NCBI RefSeq assembly: GCF_025215155.1
Contig: NZ_JALHAM010000121.1
Reading direction: 5' to 3' (one strand)
Length of the DNA: 64,000 bases
Origin: Dryocola clanedunensis
Lineage (GTDB): Bacteria; Pseudomonadota; Gammaproteobacteria; Enterobacterales; Enterobacteriaceae
The notes beneath the pieces are model-generated. The model made no database searches. It was not told where the DNA came from and saw only the letters and a program-made list of their open reading frames with translations. Shown piece by piece: positions 43,818 to 52,849 of the stretch; position 1 is the stretch's first letter; each line of letters starts with the position of its first letter. The position numbers and the translations under genes are program-made.

Positions 43818-45848
43818 ATGGCTCATGTCGCGAAAAAATTATTGGTAACGTGCGCACTCCCGTACGCTAACGGCTCAATCCACCTCGGTCACATGCTCGA
43901 GCACATTCAGGCTGACGTCTGGGTCCGTTACCAACGAATGCGCGGCAACACGGTCAACTTCATCTGCGCGGACGACGCCCACGGCACCCCTATCATGCTG
44001 AAAGCACAGCAGTTAGGTATTACCCCTGAGCAGATGATTGGCGAAATGAGTCAGGAACATCAGACAGATTTTGCCGGTTTTAACATCAGCTACGATAACT
44101 ATCACTCCACGCACAGCGATGAAAACCGCGAGCTGGCGTCGCTGATTTATGGCCGTCTGAAAGAGAACGGTTTCATTAAAAACCGCACCATTTCGCAGCT
44201 CTACGATCCGGAAAAAGGCATGTTCCTGCCGGACCGCTTCGTGAAAGGCACCTGCCCGAAATGTAAAGCTGCCGATCAGTACGGCGATAACTGCGAAGTT
44301 TGTGGCGCAACTTACAGCCCAACCGAACTTATCGAGCCGAAATCCGTGGTTTCTGGCGCGACGCCAGAAATGCGTGACTCCGAACATTTCTTCTTCGACC
44401 TGCCGTCGTTCAGCGAAATGCTGCAGGCCTGGACCCGCTCCGGCGCACTGCAGGAGCAGGTTGCTAACAAGATGCAGGAGTGGTTTGAATCCGGTCTGCA
44501 GCAGTGGGACATCTCCCGCGATGCGCCTTACTTCGGCTTTGAAATCCCAGATGCACCGGGCAAATACTTCTACGTCTGGCTGGATGCGCCAATCGGCTAC
44601 ATGGGCTCCTTCAAGAACCTGTGCGACAAGCGCGACGACCTGGACTTTGACGAGTACTGGAAAAAAGACTCCGCCACCGAGCTGTATCACTTCATCGGTA
44701 AGGACATCGTTTACTTCCACAGCCTGTTCTGGCCGGCGATGCTGGAAGGCAGCGGCTTCCGCAAGCCGACCAACCTCTTCGTGCATGGCTATGTGACGGT
44801 CAACGGCGCGAAGATGTCCAAGTCCCGCGGCACCTTTATTAAGGCCAGCACCTGGCTGAACCATTTTGACGCCGACAGCCTGCGCTACTACTACACCGCG
44901 AAGCTCTCTTCCCGCATCGACGATATCGACCTGAATCTGGAAGACTTCGTGCAGCGCGTAAACAGCGACATCGTCAACAAGGTGGTTAACCTGGCGTCCC
45001 GCAACGCGGGCTTTATCGCTAAGCGTTTCGACGGCCAGCTGTCCGCTGAAATTGCCGACCCGGCGCTGTACGAAACCTTCACCGATGCGGCGCAAAGCAT
45101 TGGCGAAGCGTGGGAAAGCCGCGAGTTTGGCCGTGCCGTGCGCGAAATCATGGCGCTTGCCGATGTAGCAAACCGCTACGTTGACGAACAGGCACCGTGG
45201 GTTGTCGCTAAGCAGGAAGGTCGTGACGCCGATCTGCAAAGCATCTGCACCATGGGCATCAACATGTTCCGCGTGCTGATGACCTGGCTGAAACCAGTCC
45301 TGCCAACGCTTGCTGAACGTGCTGAAGCGTTCCTGAACTGCGAGCTGAGCTGGGACAGCATCAATACCCCGCTGCTCAGCCATAAGGTGAACAACTTCAA
45401 GGCGCTGTATAACCGCATCGAGATGAAGCAGGTTGAAGCGCTGGTTGAAGCATCGAAAGAAGAAGTGAAGGCCGCTGCGGCTCCGGCTACCGGCCCGCTG
45501 GCGGACGATCCGATTGCTGAAACCATCACTTTCGATGACTTCGCAAAAGTTGACCTGCGTATTGCGCTGATTGAAAAAGCCGAATTCGTGGAGGGCTCCG
45601 ACAAGCTGCTGCGCCTGACGCTGGAAATCGGCGGTGAAAAACGTAATGTCTTCTCCGGCATCCGCTCAGCCTACCCGGACCCGTCTAAGCTCGAAGGCCG
45701 TCTGACCATGATGGTGGTCAACCTGGCGCCGCGTAAAATGCGCTTTGGCATCTCCGAAGGCATGGTGATGGCGGCAGGCCCAGGCGGGAAGGACATCTTC
45801 CTGCTAAGCCCGGACAGCGGCGCGCAGCCCGGCATGGCCGTTAAGTAA
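43818..45848 (+). CDS. metG: MetG, methionyl-tRNA synthetase
   Basis: A 676-residue class I synthetase (E. coli 677). The HIGH motif is HLGH in PYANGSIHLGHMLEH, the KMSKS loop is GAKMSKSRGTF, and a zinc knuckle is CPKCKAADQYGDNCEVCG. The C-terminal EMAPII-like tRNA-binding domain (about 570-676, DDFAKVDLRIALIEKAEF) supports dimerisation. ATG 43818 (MAHVAKKLLVTCALPY) aligns with the E. coli start. A strong terminator follows the stop. Confidence 0.97.
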   Translation: MAHVAKKLLVTCALPYANGSIHLGHMLEHIQADVWVRYQRMRGNTVNFICADDAHGTPIMLKAQQLGITPEQMIGEMSQEHQTDFAGFNISYDNYHSTHSDENRELASLIYGRLKENGFIKNRTISQLYDPEKGMFLPDRFVKGTCPKCKAADQYGDNCEVCGATYSPTELIEPKSVVSGATPEMRDSEHFFFDLPSFSEMLQAWTRSGALQEQVANKMQEWFESGLQQWDISRDAPYFGFEIPDAPGKYFYVWLDAPIGYMGSFKNLCDKRDDLDFDEYWKKDSATELYHFIGKDIVYFHSLFWPAMLEGSGFRKPTNLFVHGYVTVNGAKMSKSRGTFIKASTWLNHFDADSLRYYYTAKLSSRIDDIDLNLEDFVQRVNSDIVNKVVNLASRNAGFIAKRFDGQLSAEIADPALYETFTDAAQSIGEAWESREFGRAVREIMALADVANRYVDEQAPWVVAKQEGRDADLQSICTMGINMFRVLMTWLKPVLPTLAERAEAFLNCELSWDSINTPLLSHKVNNFKALYNRIEMKQVEALVEASKEEVKAAAAPATGPLADDPIAETITFDDFAKVDLRIALIEKAEFVEGSDKLLRLTLEIGGEKRNVFSGIRSAYPDPSKLEGRLTMMVVNLAPRKMRFGISEGMVMAAGPGGKDIFLLSPDSGAQPGMAVK

Positions 45849-45852
45849 AAAC

Positions 45853-45880
45853 AAAATACCCCGGCAAGCCGGGGTATTTT
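45853..45880. terminator. metG terminator
   Basis: AAAATACCCCGGC and GCCGGGGTATTTT form a 13-bp perfect stem followed by TTTA, five bases after the metG stop. The A-rich left arm lets it act for leftward transcripts as well. Confidence 0.92.
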
Positions 45881-45905
45881 TTATCAATGAGCATGCCGGC
45901 TTTCG

Positions 45906-45932
45906 GGTGGATAAGCGTCAGCGCCATCCACC
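45906..45932 (+). repeat. REP-like palindrome at the metG-mdfA junction
   Basis: A 27-bp unit with arms GGTGGATAAGCG and CGCCATCCACC, four bases beyond the mdfA stop. It sits at the point where gene order departs from E. coli K-12. Confidence 0.75.
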
Positions 45933-45936
45933 GGGT

Positions 45937-47157
45937 TTATGCGTCCGTCCGGTTCCCCACGCTCTTATCCTTCAGAAACACCACCATCAGCCCCAGCCAC
46001 AGCACGCCGCCCAGCAGGTTAAACAGGCTGAACAGCCCGCTGCCGCCGTGGAGATAGGCGTGTTTGCTGACTTCAATCCCAACGGTGAAAATTAGCATTT
46101 GCAGCATGCCCATCGCCGCCGACACGGTGCCCTTGCTCATCGGGCTGGCAAACAGCGTCAGGCGCACCAGCCCCGCGTTGGCAAGGCCTATCCCAAACGC
46201 ATACAGGCTAAGGCCCGCGGTCATCCACAGGTAGGCATGGGTAGAGGCAACGGTCGCGACGGCCGCCACAACCAGCCCCGGCACAATCCACCAGCCGCCC
46301 ATGATAATCAGCGAACGTACGCTGCGCCGCGACGTTAAGCGAGCCAGCACCAGGTTACCCAGAATCAGCGCGCCGAAGATCGGCACCTGCAGCAGACCGT
46401 ATTCGTAGGTGCTGAGCTTTTCACCGCTGATGATAATCACCGGCGACTGCGCAATCCACGCCAGCAGCGGCAGGCTGACAAAGCCAATTGCCAGCGATCC
46501 GGCCACAAAGCGGACGTTTCTCAGCACCAGCTTGTAGTCATGGCCAAGGTCTTTAAGCGACAGCTTCTCGCCCAGGCGCGTAGCCGTTTCCGGCATCGCT
46601 CGATGTAAACCATAGAACGAGATGGCGGCCAGCACGGCAAACATGATGAACATGGCTTCCCACGGGGCATAATGCACCCATGCTGCCCCCACCAGCGGCC
46701 CGAGCAACGGCGCAATCAACGCCACGTTGGCCATTAACGCGGTAATTTTGATACACACCGCTTCTTCAAAGGATTCCTGAATGGCCGCATACCCAACCGC
46801 GCCGATAAAGCACAGGCTGATCCCCTGCAGGAAACGCAGGAAAGTGAACTGCTCAATGTTTTGCGCCAGCAGCGTGGCAAGGCAGGTAACGATAAACCAG
46901 ACTACGCCGGTGAGCATCACCGGGCGGCGGCCAACACGATCCGACAGCGGCCCTAACAGCCACTGTAAAAACATCCCGCCCGCCAGGTAGGCCGTCATTG
47001 ATGTCGGCACCCATTCGATACCCGCATTGTATTGCCTGACCACTTCCAGCATGCCGGGCTGGATCATATCGTTGCCGATATAGGTAGAAAATTCATAGAG
47101 CACCAGACACAGCGGGAACAGCAGTGCCTGGCGACCCAGTCGTTTATTATTTTGCAT
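45937..47157 (-). CDS. mdfA: MdfA, MFS multidrug transporter
   Basis: A 406-residue DHA1 drug/H+ antiporter (E. coli MdfA 410). The acidic residue of TM1 is present in CLVLYEFSTYIGNDMIQPGM, with motif A GPLSDRVGRRPVML and motif C in the ALIAPLLGPLVG stretch. It exports chloramphenicol, cationic dyes and other drugs in E. coli. The ATG at 47157 (MQNNKRLGRQALL) aligns with the E. coli start; an upstream in-frame extension lacks support. It diverges from the PAP2-ybjG pair. Confidence 0.95.
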   Translation of the reverse strand: MQNNKRLGRQALLFPLCLVLYEFSTYIGNDMIQPGMLEVVRQYNAGIEWVPTSMTAYLAGGMFLQWLLGPLSDRVGRRPVMLTGVVWFIVTCLATLLAQNIEQFTFLRFLQGISLCFIGAVGYAAIQESFEEAVCIKITALMANVALIAPLLGPLVGAAWVHYAPWEAMFIMFAVLAAISFYGLHRAMPETATRLGEKLSLKDLGHDYKLVLRNVRFVAGSLAIGFVSLPLLAWIAQSPVIIISGEKLSTYEYGLLQVPIFGALILGNLVLARLTSRRSVRSLIIMGGWWIVPGLVVAAVATVASTHAYLWMTAGLSLYAFGIGLANAGLVRLTLFASPMSKGTVSAAMGMLQMLIFTVGIEVSKHAYLHGGSGLFSLFNLLGGVLWLGLMVVFLKDKSVGNRTDA

Positions 47158-47278
47158 TAGTAACTCGAGAGGATAATGACTTGAAGAAACAAAAATCACG
47201 CGCAGTTTAATAAATTGCCCGCACGGCTGATAGTGAATTATGGAAGAGAAACCGGGATATAGCACAACCTGCTTGTCG

Positions 47279-47295
47279 TTTAAGGTTTTCTTAAG
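47279..47295 (+). promoter_or_regulatory. PmrA (BasR) box
   Basis: TTTAAG-GTTTT-CTTAAG is a direct repeat of YTTAAK hexamers with 5-bp spacing, matching the PmrA/BasR consensus and very like the pmrC promoter. It points toward the PAP2 gene at 47326 and ybjG behind it; ybjG belongs to the PmrA regulon in E. coli. The short distance to the first ATG makes the exact gene start uncertain. Confidence 0.72.
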
Positions 47296-47325
47296 ATCGC
47301 CTGCGTAAGCTGACTTTTTCTGTTA

Positions 47326-48078
47326 ATGCATGCAGCTATGGCCACCCAAAAAAAACACCTGTCGTCCGGCAAAAATTTGCTAATTAAGACTAACCCTCTT
47401 TACCGTCTGCCGGCACGCTTTTACCTTTACCAGTTCTGCTGGCTGCTGTTGCTGGCCATGGTGTTTACCTGGCTGTCGCGCAATGAAGGGCTGGATCGCC
47501 TGCTTACCGGCTACTGGTATGACTCAGCGAGCCATCGTTTCCCGTGGAAACAAAACGCCCTGCTGGATCTGATTAACCATCGGCTGCTGAAGGATGTCGT
47601 CATCGCCGGGGGAATTATCGGTCTACTGTATGGTCTGATTAGCCGCCAGCCACGTTTAATCACCGTTGCGCTGCTGTTCGGCGTGGGCGCGTTGGCCATT
47701 GGGATCCTCAAGGCAACCAGCCACCACTCCTGTCCGTGGGATCTGGTGGAGTACGGCGGCAAGGCTATCTCTTATCCGCTGTTCGGCCACGTGCCGGACG
47801 GCAGCGGGCCAGGACGCTGTTTCCCTGGCGGCCATGCCTCCAGCGGCTTCGCGGTGATGGCGCTGTTTTTCCTGTTTTACCGTGAGCGTCCGACGCTCGC
47901 ATGGTGCTGCTTTACAGGCGGAGCCGCCCTCGGCCTGATCATGGGCTACGGCCAGGTGATGCGCGGCGCACATTTTTTCAGCCACAACCTGTGGGCAGGT
48001 TGGTGGGTATGGTTAACGCAGGTTGTGGTGTACGGCATCGTCTCCACGCTGTTGGTTAAGGAATCGCAAAAGTCATGA
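47326..48078 (+). CDS. PAP2-family membrane phosphatase
   Basis: A 250-residue membrane protein with about six membrane segments and a PAP2 active site: K...CP form of motif 1 (LKATSHHSCPWDL), motif 2 FPGGHASSGFA and motif 3 VMRGAHFFSHNLWAG. The motif-1 variant with Cys for Arg is seen in some lipid-phosphatase subfamilies. It overlaps ybjG by 4 bp and has a PmrA box upstream, so it probably acts on undecaprenyl or lipid A phosphates during cationic-peptide response. E. coli K-12 has only ybjG at this place. The start could be the ATG at 47326 or 47338; neither has a clear ribosome-binding site. Confidence 0.8.
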   Translation: MHAAMATQKKHLSSGKNLLIKTNPLYRLPARFYLYQFCWLLLLAMVFTWLSRNEGLDRLLTGYWYDSASHRFPWKQNALLDLINHRLLKDVVIAGGIIGLLYGLISRQPRLITVALLFGVGALAIGILKATSHHSCPWDLVEYGGKAISYPLFGHVPDGSGPGRCFPGGHASSGFAVMALFFLFYRERPTLAWCCFTGGAALGLIMGYGQVMRGAHFFSHNLWAGWWVWLTQVVVYGIVSTLLVKESQKS

Positions 48079-48683
48079 TGGAACAGCTCAACCAGACGCT
48101 TTTTTTGCTGATCAATGCTACCCCGGCATCGCCGGAGTGGGCCATTAAACTGGCCATTTTTATCGCCAAAGATTTAATTAATATCGTCCCGCTGCTGATT
48201 GCCATTCTCTGGCTATGGGGCCAACGCAGGCAGATTACTGCCCAGCGTGAAATGGTGATCAAGACGGCGATGGCGATTGTTATCAGCGTCTCGCTTTCAT
48301 GGATAGTCGGCCATATTTTCCCGCACGACCGTCCGTTTGTTGACGGCTTTGGCTACAATTTCCTCCATCATGCGGCGGATGACTCCTACCCAAGCGACCA
48401 CGGTACGGTAATCTTTACTTTTGCCCTCGCGTTCTTGTTCTGGCATCGCATGTGGTCTGGCGCGGTGCTGTTTGCGCTTGCCTGCGCCATCGCCTGGTCA
48501 AGGGTCTATCTTGGCGTACACTGGCCGATGGATATGTTGGGGGGTCTGCTGGTGGGCTTCTGTTCATGCATGCTGTCGCAAATGATCTGGAATCTTACCG
48601 GCGTGCAGATCTACAAACGTCTGCATCAGATTCACCGCTTCTGCTTTGCACCGCTGATTCGCCGGGGCTGGGTGCGTGACTAA
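48075..48683 (+). CDS. ybjG: YbjG, undecaprenyl-pyrophosphate phosphatase
   Basis: A 202-residue PAP2 enzyme (E. coli 198) that recycles undecaprenyl pyrophosphate and confers bacitracin tolerance. Motifs: HDRPFVDGFG, YPSDHGTVIF and AWSRVYLGVHWPMDMLGG. The first membrane segments flank AKDLINIVPLLIAILWLWG. Its ATG overlaps the upstream PAP2 gene (ATGA), forming a two-gene operon behind a PmrA box. A REP-like unit and a strong terminator follow. Confidence 0.93.
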   Translation: MMEQLNQTLFLLINATPASPEWAIKLAIFIAKDLINIVPLLIAILWLWGQRRQITAQREMVIKTAMAIVISVSLSWIVGHIFPHDRPFVDGFGYNFLHHAADDSYPSDHGTVIFTFALAFLFWHRMWSGAVLFALACAIAWSRVYLGVHWPMDMLGGLLVGFCSCMLSQMIWNLTGVQIYKRLHQIHRFCFAPLIRRGWVRD

Positions 48684-48720
48684 GCGGCGAACGGCAGGTA
48701 ATATCTGCTCTGACACAAAC

Positions 48721-48745
48721 GGCGGATGGCGCAGGCTTATCCGCC
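48721..48745 (-). repeat. REP-like palindrome
   Basis: A 25-bp unit with arms GGCGGAT and ATCCGCC and a GGCGCAGGCTT core, between ybjG and its terminator. Confidence 0.7.
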
Positions 48746-48755
48746 CTACGATTTT

Positions 48756-48780
48756 AAAAACCCGGCAACGCCGGGTTTTT
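48756..48780 (+). terminator. Terminator downstream of ybjG
   Basis: AAAAACCCGGC and GCCGGGTTTTT form an 11-bp perfect stem with an AAC loop. It should separate ybjG transcripts from deoR, whose ATG is 18 bases further on. Confidence 0.9.
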
Positions 48781-48797
48781 ACTGTTCAGAGGGCATT

Positions 48798-49562
48798 ATG
48801 GAAACCCGGCGCGACGAACGCATTACCCGCCTGATTCAGGCGCTTAAACGCAGCGACAAAATCCATCTGAAAGAGGCAGCCCGGCTGCTTGGCGTATCAG
48901 AGATGACCATCCGCCGCGATCTCAACGCTGAAGCCGGGCCGGTCGTCCTTTTAGGCGGCTACGTTGTGCTTGAACCGCGCAGCGCTTCTGCCAGCCACTA
49001 TCTGCTAAGCGACCAGAAAACGCGCCATGTCGAAGAGAAGCGTCAGGCTGCACGCAGGGCTGCCGCCATGATCCGTCCTCATCAAACCCTGTTCTTCGAC
49101 TGCGGTACCACCACGCCTTACATTATTGAAGCGCTGGATGATGACCTGCCCTTCACCGGCGTTTGCTACTCCCTGAATACTTTCCTTGCCCTGCAGGATA
49201 AGCCCAACTGCCGCGTCATCTTAAGCGGCGGCGAGTTCCACGCCAGCAATGCGATATTCAAGCCGATTAACTTTCAGGAGTGCCTGGGCAACCTCTGTCC
49301 GGATATCGCCTTTTTCTCTGCGGCCGGGCTGCACACGCGTCACGGTGCGACCTGTTTTAATCTGGATGAGCTGCCGGTGAAGCATTGGGCGCTGTCGATG
49401 GCGCAAACGTGCGTGCTGGTGGTGGATGGGAGCAAGTTTGGCAAGGTGCGCCCGGCCTGCATGGGGCCGCTATCGTCGTTTCATACCATTATCAGTAACG
49501 AAAAGCCCGCCGCGGAGTTTATAGAACACGCCGCGGCGGAAGCTATCAGTCTGGTGTGGTGA
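48798..49562 (+). CDS. deoR: DeoR, deoxyribonucleoside operon repressor
   Basis: A 254-residue DeoR-family repressor (E. coli 252). The N-terminal helix-turn-helix contains HLKEAARLLGVSEMTIRRDL, and the sugar-phosphate-binding domain contains FFDCGTTTPYIIEAL and VVDGSKFGKVRPACM. It responds to deoxyribose 5-phosphate. AGAGGG lies just before the ATG. The gene converges with dacC with no gap. Confidence 0.94.
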   Translation: METRRDERITRLIQALKRSDKIHLKEAARLLGVSEMTIRRDLNAEAGPVVLLGGYVVLEPRSASASHYLLSDQKTRHVEEKRQAARRAAAMIRPHQTLFFDCGTTTPYIIEALDDDLPFTGVCYSLNTFLALQDKPNCRVILSGGEFHASNAIFKPINFQECLGNLCPDIAFFSAAGLHTRHGATCFNLDELPVKHWALSMAQTCVLVVDGSKFGKVRPACMGPLSSFHTIISNEKPAAEFIEHAAAEAISLVW

Positions 49563-50768
49563 TCAGGAGAACCAGCTGCCAAACCAGCTGTGGAATTTCA
49601 TTAGTACAAAATCCCACATACGGCTGAAGAAGCCACCTTCTTCCACGGCCTCCATCACCATCAGCGGGCGCTGTTCAACGACTTTACCGTTGAGCTGGAA
49701 GTTAATCTTACCGACCACCTGCCCTTTCTTCAGCGGCGCGGTCAGCTGGGGCTGATCCAGGGTAAAGCTGGCCTTCAGATTTTTCAGCTGCCCACGAGGA
49801 ATGGTCACTGAACCCGCTTCGCCTGCCCCCAGCTTCACTTCGCTGGAATCGCCAAACCAGACGCGCTGCGTCACAAAGGTGGCGTCTGGCTTAATCGGGG
49901 TGACGGTTTCAAAGAAGCGGAAGCCCCACGTCAGCAGCTTTTCACTCTCGTTAAAGCGAATACGGTCAGTTTTGGTGCCCAGCACAACGGAAATCAGGCG
50001 CATATCGCCCTGAGTGGCGGAGGCAACCAGGTTGTACCCTGCCCCCGCCGTGGTGCCGGTTTTCATGCCGTCGACGTTAAGATTTGAGCTCCACAACAGA
50101 CGGTTGCGGTTAGGCTGTTTGATCTTATTAAAGGTGAACTCTTTCTCTTTGTGGATGGCGTACTCATCGGGCACGTCGTGGATCAGCGCCTGGCCCAGCA
50201 GCGCCATGTCACGCGCGGTACTGAACTGGCCAGGGGCATCAAGCCCGTGTACCGTTTTAAAGGTGGTGCTGGTGAGTTTCAGCTTCTGGGCGTAGTTGTT
50301 CATCAGGCTCACGAAGGAGTCCTGACTGCCCGCGACGTAATCCGCAATAGCAATGCTTGCATCGTTGCCCGACTGAACGATCACGCCTTTGTTCAGATCT
50401 TCTACCGAGACAAGATCGCCCGGTTTCAGGAACATCAGCGAAGATCCGCGCAGCACCGGGTTACCGGTAGCCCAGGCGTCTTTGCCAATGGTGACCATAT
50501 CGGTGAGATGAATTTTGCCTGCTTTCAGCGCCTGGCCGACAACGTAGCTGGTCATCAGCTTTGTCAGACTGGCGGGATCGAGTTTTTCGTCGGCGTTACC
50601 TTCCGCCAGCACTTTACCGCTGGCGTAGTCCATCAATATCCAGGCTTTCGCCTCTACCTGCGGCGCATTCGCCGGCTGTTCTTCCGCTATTGCTGGCGCT
50701 GCAAGCAATAAAAGGGTCGTCCCTGCAAGCATTGCTCGTAACGACGCTGGGATTTGCAAAATCTTCAT
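49563..50768 (-). CDS. dacC: DacC, D-alanyl-D-alanine carboxypeptidase (PBP6)
   Basis: A 401-residue low-molecular-mass penicillin-binding protein (E. coli 400). The signal peptide ends near AIAEE. Active-site motifs are SLTK (about residue 67, DPASLTKLMTSYV), SGN (VQSGNDASIA) and KTG (VDGMKTGTTAGAGYN). The C-terminal beta domain ends in an amphipathic anchor (FVLMKFHSWFGSWFS). ATG 50768 follows GGGTGG and begins the signal peptide. It trims peptidoglycan pentapeptides. Confidence 0.96.
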   Translation of the reverse strand: MKILQIPASLRAMLAGTTLLLLAAPAIAEEQPANAPQVEAKAWILMDYASGKVLAEGNADEKLDPASLTKLMTSYVVGQALKAGKIHLTDMVTIGKDAWATGNPVLRGSSLMFLKPGDLVSVEDLNKGVIVQSGNDASIAIADYVAGSQDSFVSLMNNYAQKLKLTSTTFKTVHGLDAPGQFSTARDMALLGQALIHDVPDEYAIHKEKEFTFNKIKQPNRNRLLWSSNLNVDGMKTGTTAGAGYNLVASATQGDMRLISVVLGTKTDRIRFNESEKLLTWGFRFFETVTPIKPDATFVTQRVWFGDSSEVKLGAGEAGSVTIPRGQLKNLKASFTLDQPQLTAPLKKGQVVGKINFQLNGKVVEQRPLMVMEAVEEGGFFSRMWDFVLMKFHSWFGSWFS

Positions 50769-51007
50769 AAAACCACCCGAGTATCCATTCAAAAAAATCA
50801 CGACGCGCGCCGCACTCATTGTTTCAAGTTGTAAGTAAGCTAACGTGCGAGCCCGCTTAAAGAAACATGGCATTGGTAAAGTTTATTAAGTTTATTCGAT
50901 ATTTTGCGCACACGCCGCAGTCGCGCTTATTTTTTTATCGCCTGTGGTAGTGCTATGGTGTTTTCTTAAACGAAACGCAGAGCAGATCACACTAACCAGG
51001 AGCTTGT

Positions 51008-51631
51008 ATGATAACCGTTTGGGGCAGAGACAATTCAACCAATGTGAAGAAGGTGCTTTGGTGTCTGGAAGAGCTGGGCGAAAAATATCATTCCATTCCT
51101 GCCGGCGGGAAATTCGGTAAAACGCACGATGCTGAATATCTGGCTATGAATCCTAACGCGCTGATCCCGTGCATCCACGACGATGCCACCGATCTGACGC
51201 TTTGGGAATCCAACACCATTGTCCGCTACCTGGCAGCACAGTACGGCAGGAAAACGCTATGGGTGGAAGAGCCAGCGGCGCGTGCAAGCGGTGAGAAGTG
51301 GATGGACTGGTCAGCAACGCTGGTTCCGCCTTATCGCGGCGTGTTTATGAGCCTGGTGCGTACCGCGCCTGAGCTGCGCGATCAGAAGCTGATTGAAGAG
51401 AGCATCGCCCAGTGCGACGCGCTGTTTGGCATTCTGGATGCAGAACTGGCGAAACGGCCGTGGCTGAGCGGCTCAGCTTTTGGGCCTGCGGATATCGCGC
51501 TGGGACCTTCAGTTTACGCGTTACTCAATCTGGATATTCAGCTGGGGCAACACGTTAACCTGCATCGCTGGTATCAGCAGCTAACCCAGCGCCCGGCATT
51601 TCAGAAAACCGTCATGATCCCCCTGAGCTAA
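51008..51631 (+). CDS. gstB: GstB, glutathione S-transferase
   Basis: A 207-residue transferase (E. coli 208). The N-terminal thioredoxin fold includes VWGRDNSTNVKKVLWCLEEL and the cis-Pro and ESNTIVRYL glutathione-binding segment; the C-terminal helical domain includes PWLSGSAFGPADIALG. E. coli GstB acts on bromoacetate and similar halogenated substrates. CAGGAG precedes the ATG. Its 3' end overlaps yliI by 4 bp. Confidence 0.94.
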   Translation: MITVWGRDNSTNVKKVLWCLEELGEKYHSIPAGGKFGKTHDAEYLAMNPNALIPCIHDDATDLTLWESNTIVRYLAAQYGRKTLWVEEPAARASGEKWMDWSATLVPPYRGVFMSLVRTAPELRDQKLIEESIAQCDALFGILDAELAKRPWLSGSAFGPADIALGPSVYALLNLDIQLGQHVNLHRWYQQLTQRPAFQKTVMIPLS

Positions 51632-52737
51632 CTTTTTGGGCTGAGCTTCAGCAGCTGCCCATCAGATTCGTCGGTCAGGACGTACAGGTAGCCGTCCGGG
51701 CCGACGCGTACATCCCTAATTCGCTGTTGACGATCCTCAAGCAGGCGCTGCTGGCCCGTCACCTTGTCGCCCCTGAGCGTCAGCTCAATCAGATTTTCCT
51801 CCTTCAGCGCACCGATGAACAGCTTGCCTTTCCACTGGGGGAATTTATCGGCGTTATAGAACGCCATACCGCTTACCGCAGGCGAAACTTTCCAGTAATA
51901 GCTCGGCTGTTCGGTACCGGCCACGATCTCCCCTTTAGCTTCCGGGACGGCTAAACCGCTGTAGTTAATGCCCCACGTAGCAATCGGCCAGCCATAGTTT
52001 TTACCGGCCTGCGGAATGTTAATTTCATCGCCGCCGCGCGGACCATGTTCGTTCAGCCAGAGCTCACCGTTTGCAGGATTGATAGCCAACCCCTGCGGAT
52101 TGCGATGACCATAGGACCAGATCTCCGCCCTCACCCCCGGCTTACCGACAAACGGGTTATCTTTCGGCACCGAACCATCTTCGTTCAGGCGCACTACCTT
52201 GCCCTGAAGTTTGTTGAGATCCTGGGCGGTAGGACGCTGGTTATTTTCGCCAAGCGCGATAAAAAGATGCCCTTTTCCATCAAATGCCATCCGCCCGCCG
52301 AAGTGGTTACCCGTAGAGAGTTTGGGCTGCTGGCGGAAAACAACTTTGAAATCCTCAAGGCGCTGGAAGTCCGGGCTGAGTATGCCGTAGCCCACGGCGG
52401 TTCCCGCTTTATCATCATCGCCCGCTTCTGCATAGCTGAGCCATACCCTGCGGCTCTTTGCAAAATCAGGCGCCAGCACCACGTCAAACAGCCCTCCTTG
52501 CCCGTGGGCCCAAACCTTAGGGACACCGCTTATAGGGTCGCCAGGTCCCTCTCCAGGCTGCCAACGGCGCAGCTGACCGTCGCGGAGCGTGATAAGCATA
52601 CCTTTATTCTCCGGCAGGAATGCCAGCGACCAGGGATGATCGAGCTTGCTTTGCAGGACGTCGACATTAACCCCTGCGGCACAGGTGAAACCTGTTGTCA
52701 GAAAGAGAACAGAAGCGATGAGGGTCCGGGTCGGCAT
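51628..52737 (-). CDS. yliI: YliI, PQQ-dependent soluble aldose sugar dehydrogenase
   Basis: A 369-residue periplasmic beta-propeller enzyme (E. coli 371). The signal peptide ends near FTCAAGV. Signature segments are KLDHPWSLAFLPENKGMLIT, YGHRNPQGLAINPANGELWLNEHGPRGG (first part shown by its NPQGLA core) and GKNYGWPIATWG. It oxidises aldoses with PQQ, which E. coli does not make. Gene order matches E. coli. Confidence 0.93.
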   Translation of the reverse strand: MPTRTLIASVLFLTTGFTCAAGVNVDVLQSKLDHPWSLAFLPENKGMLITLRDGQLRRWQPGEGPGDPISGVPKVWAHGQGGLFDVVLAPDFAKSRRVWLSYAEAGDDDKAGTAVGYGILSPDFQRLEDFKVVFRQQPKLSTGNHFGGRMAFDGKGHLFIALGENNQRPTAQDLNKLQGKVVRLNEDGSVPKDNPFVGKPGVRAEIWSYGHRNPQGLAINPANGELWLNEHGPRGGDEINIPQAGKNYGWPIATWGINYSGLAVPEAKGEIVAGTEQPSYYWKVSPAVSGMAFYNADKFPQWKGKLFIGALKEENLIELTLRGDKVTGQQRLLEDRQQRIRDVRVGPDGYLYVLTDESDGQLLKLSPKS

Positions 52738-52849
52738 GTCTATCTCCTTTGCGGGTAACAGAATAAGGGTAGCCGCCCGACTTCCAGGCAGAGGTATTTT
52801 TACACAACCTTAAACAGCTTGATGGGGAGTCCCCCCTTTTGACGCCTTG

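Noticed and set aside
44013..45383. 456-codon frame antisense to metG
   Set aside because: Shadow of a highly conserved synthetase gene; no ribosome-binding site or family match.
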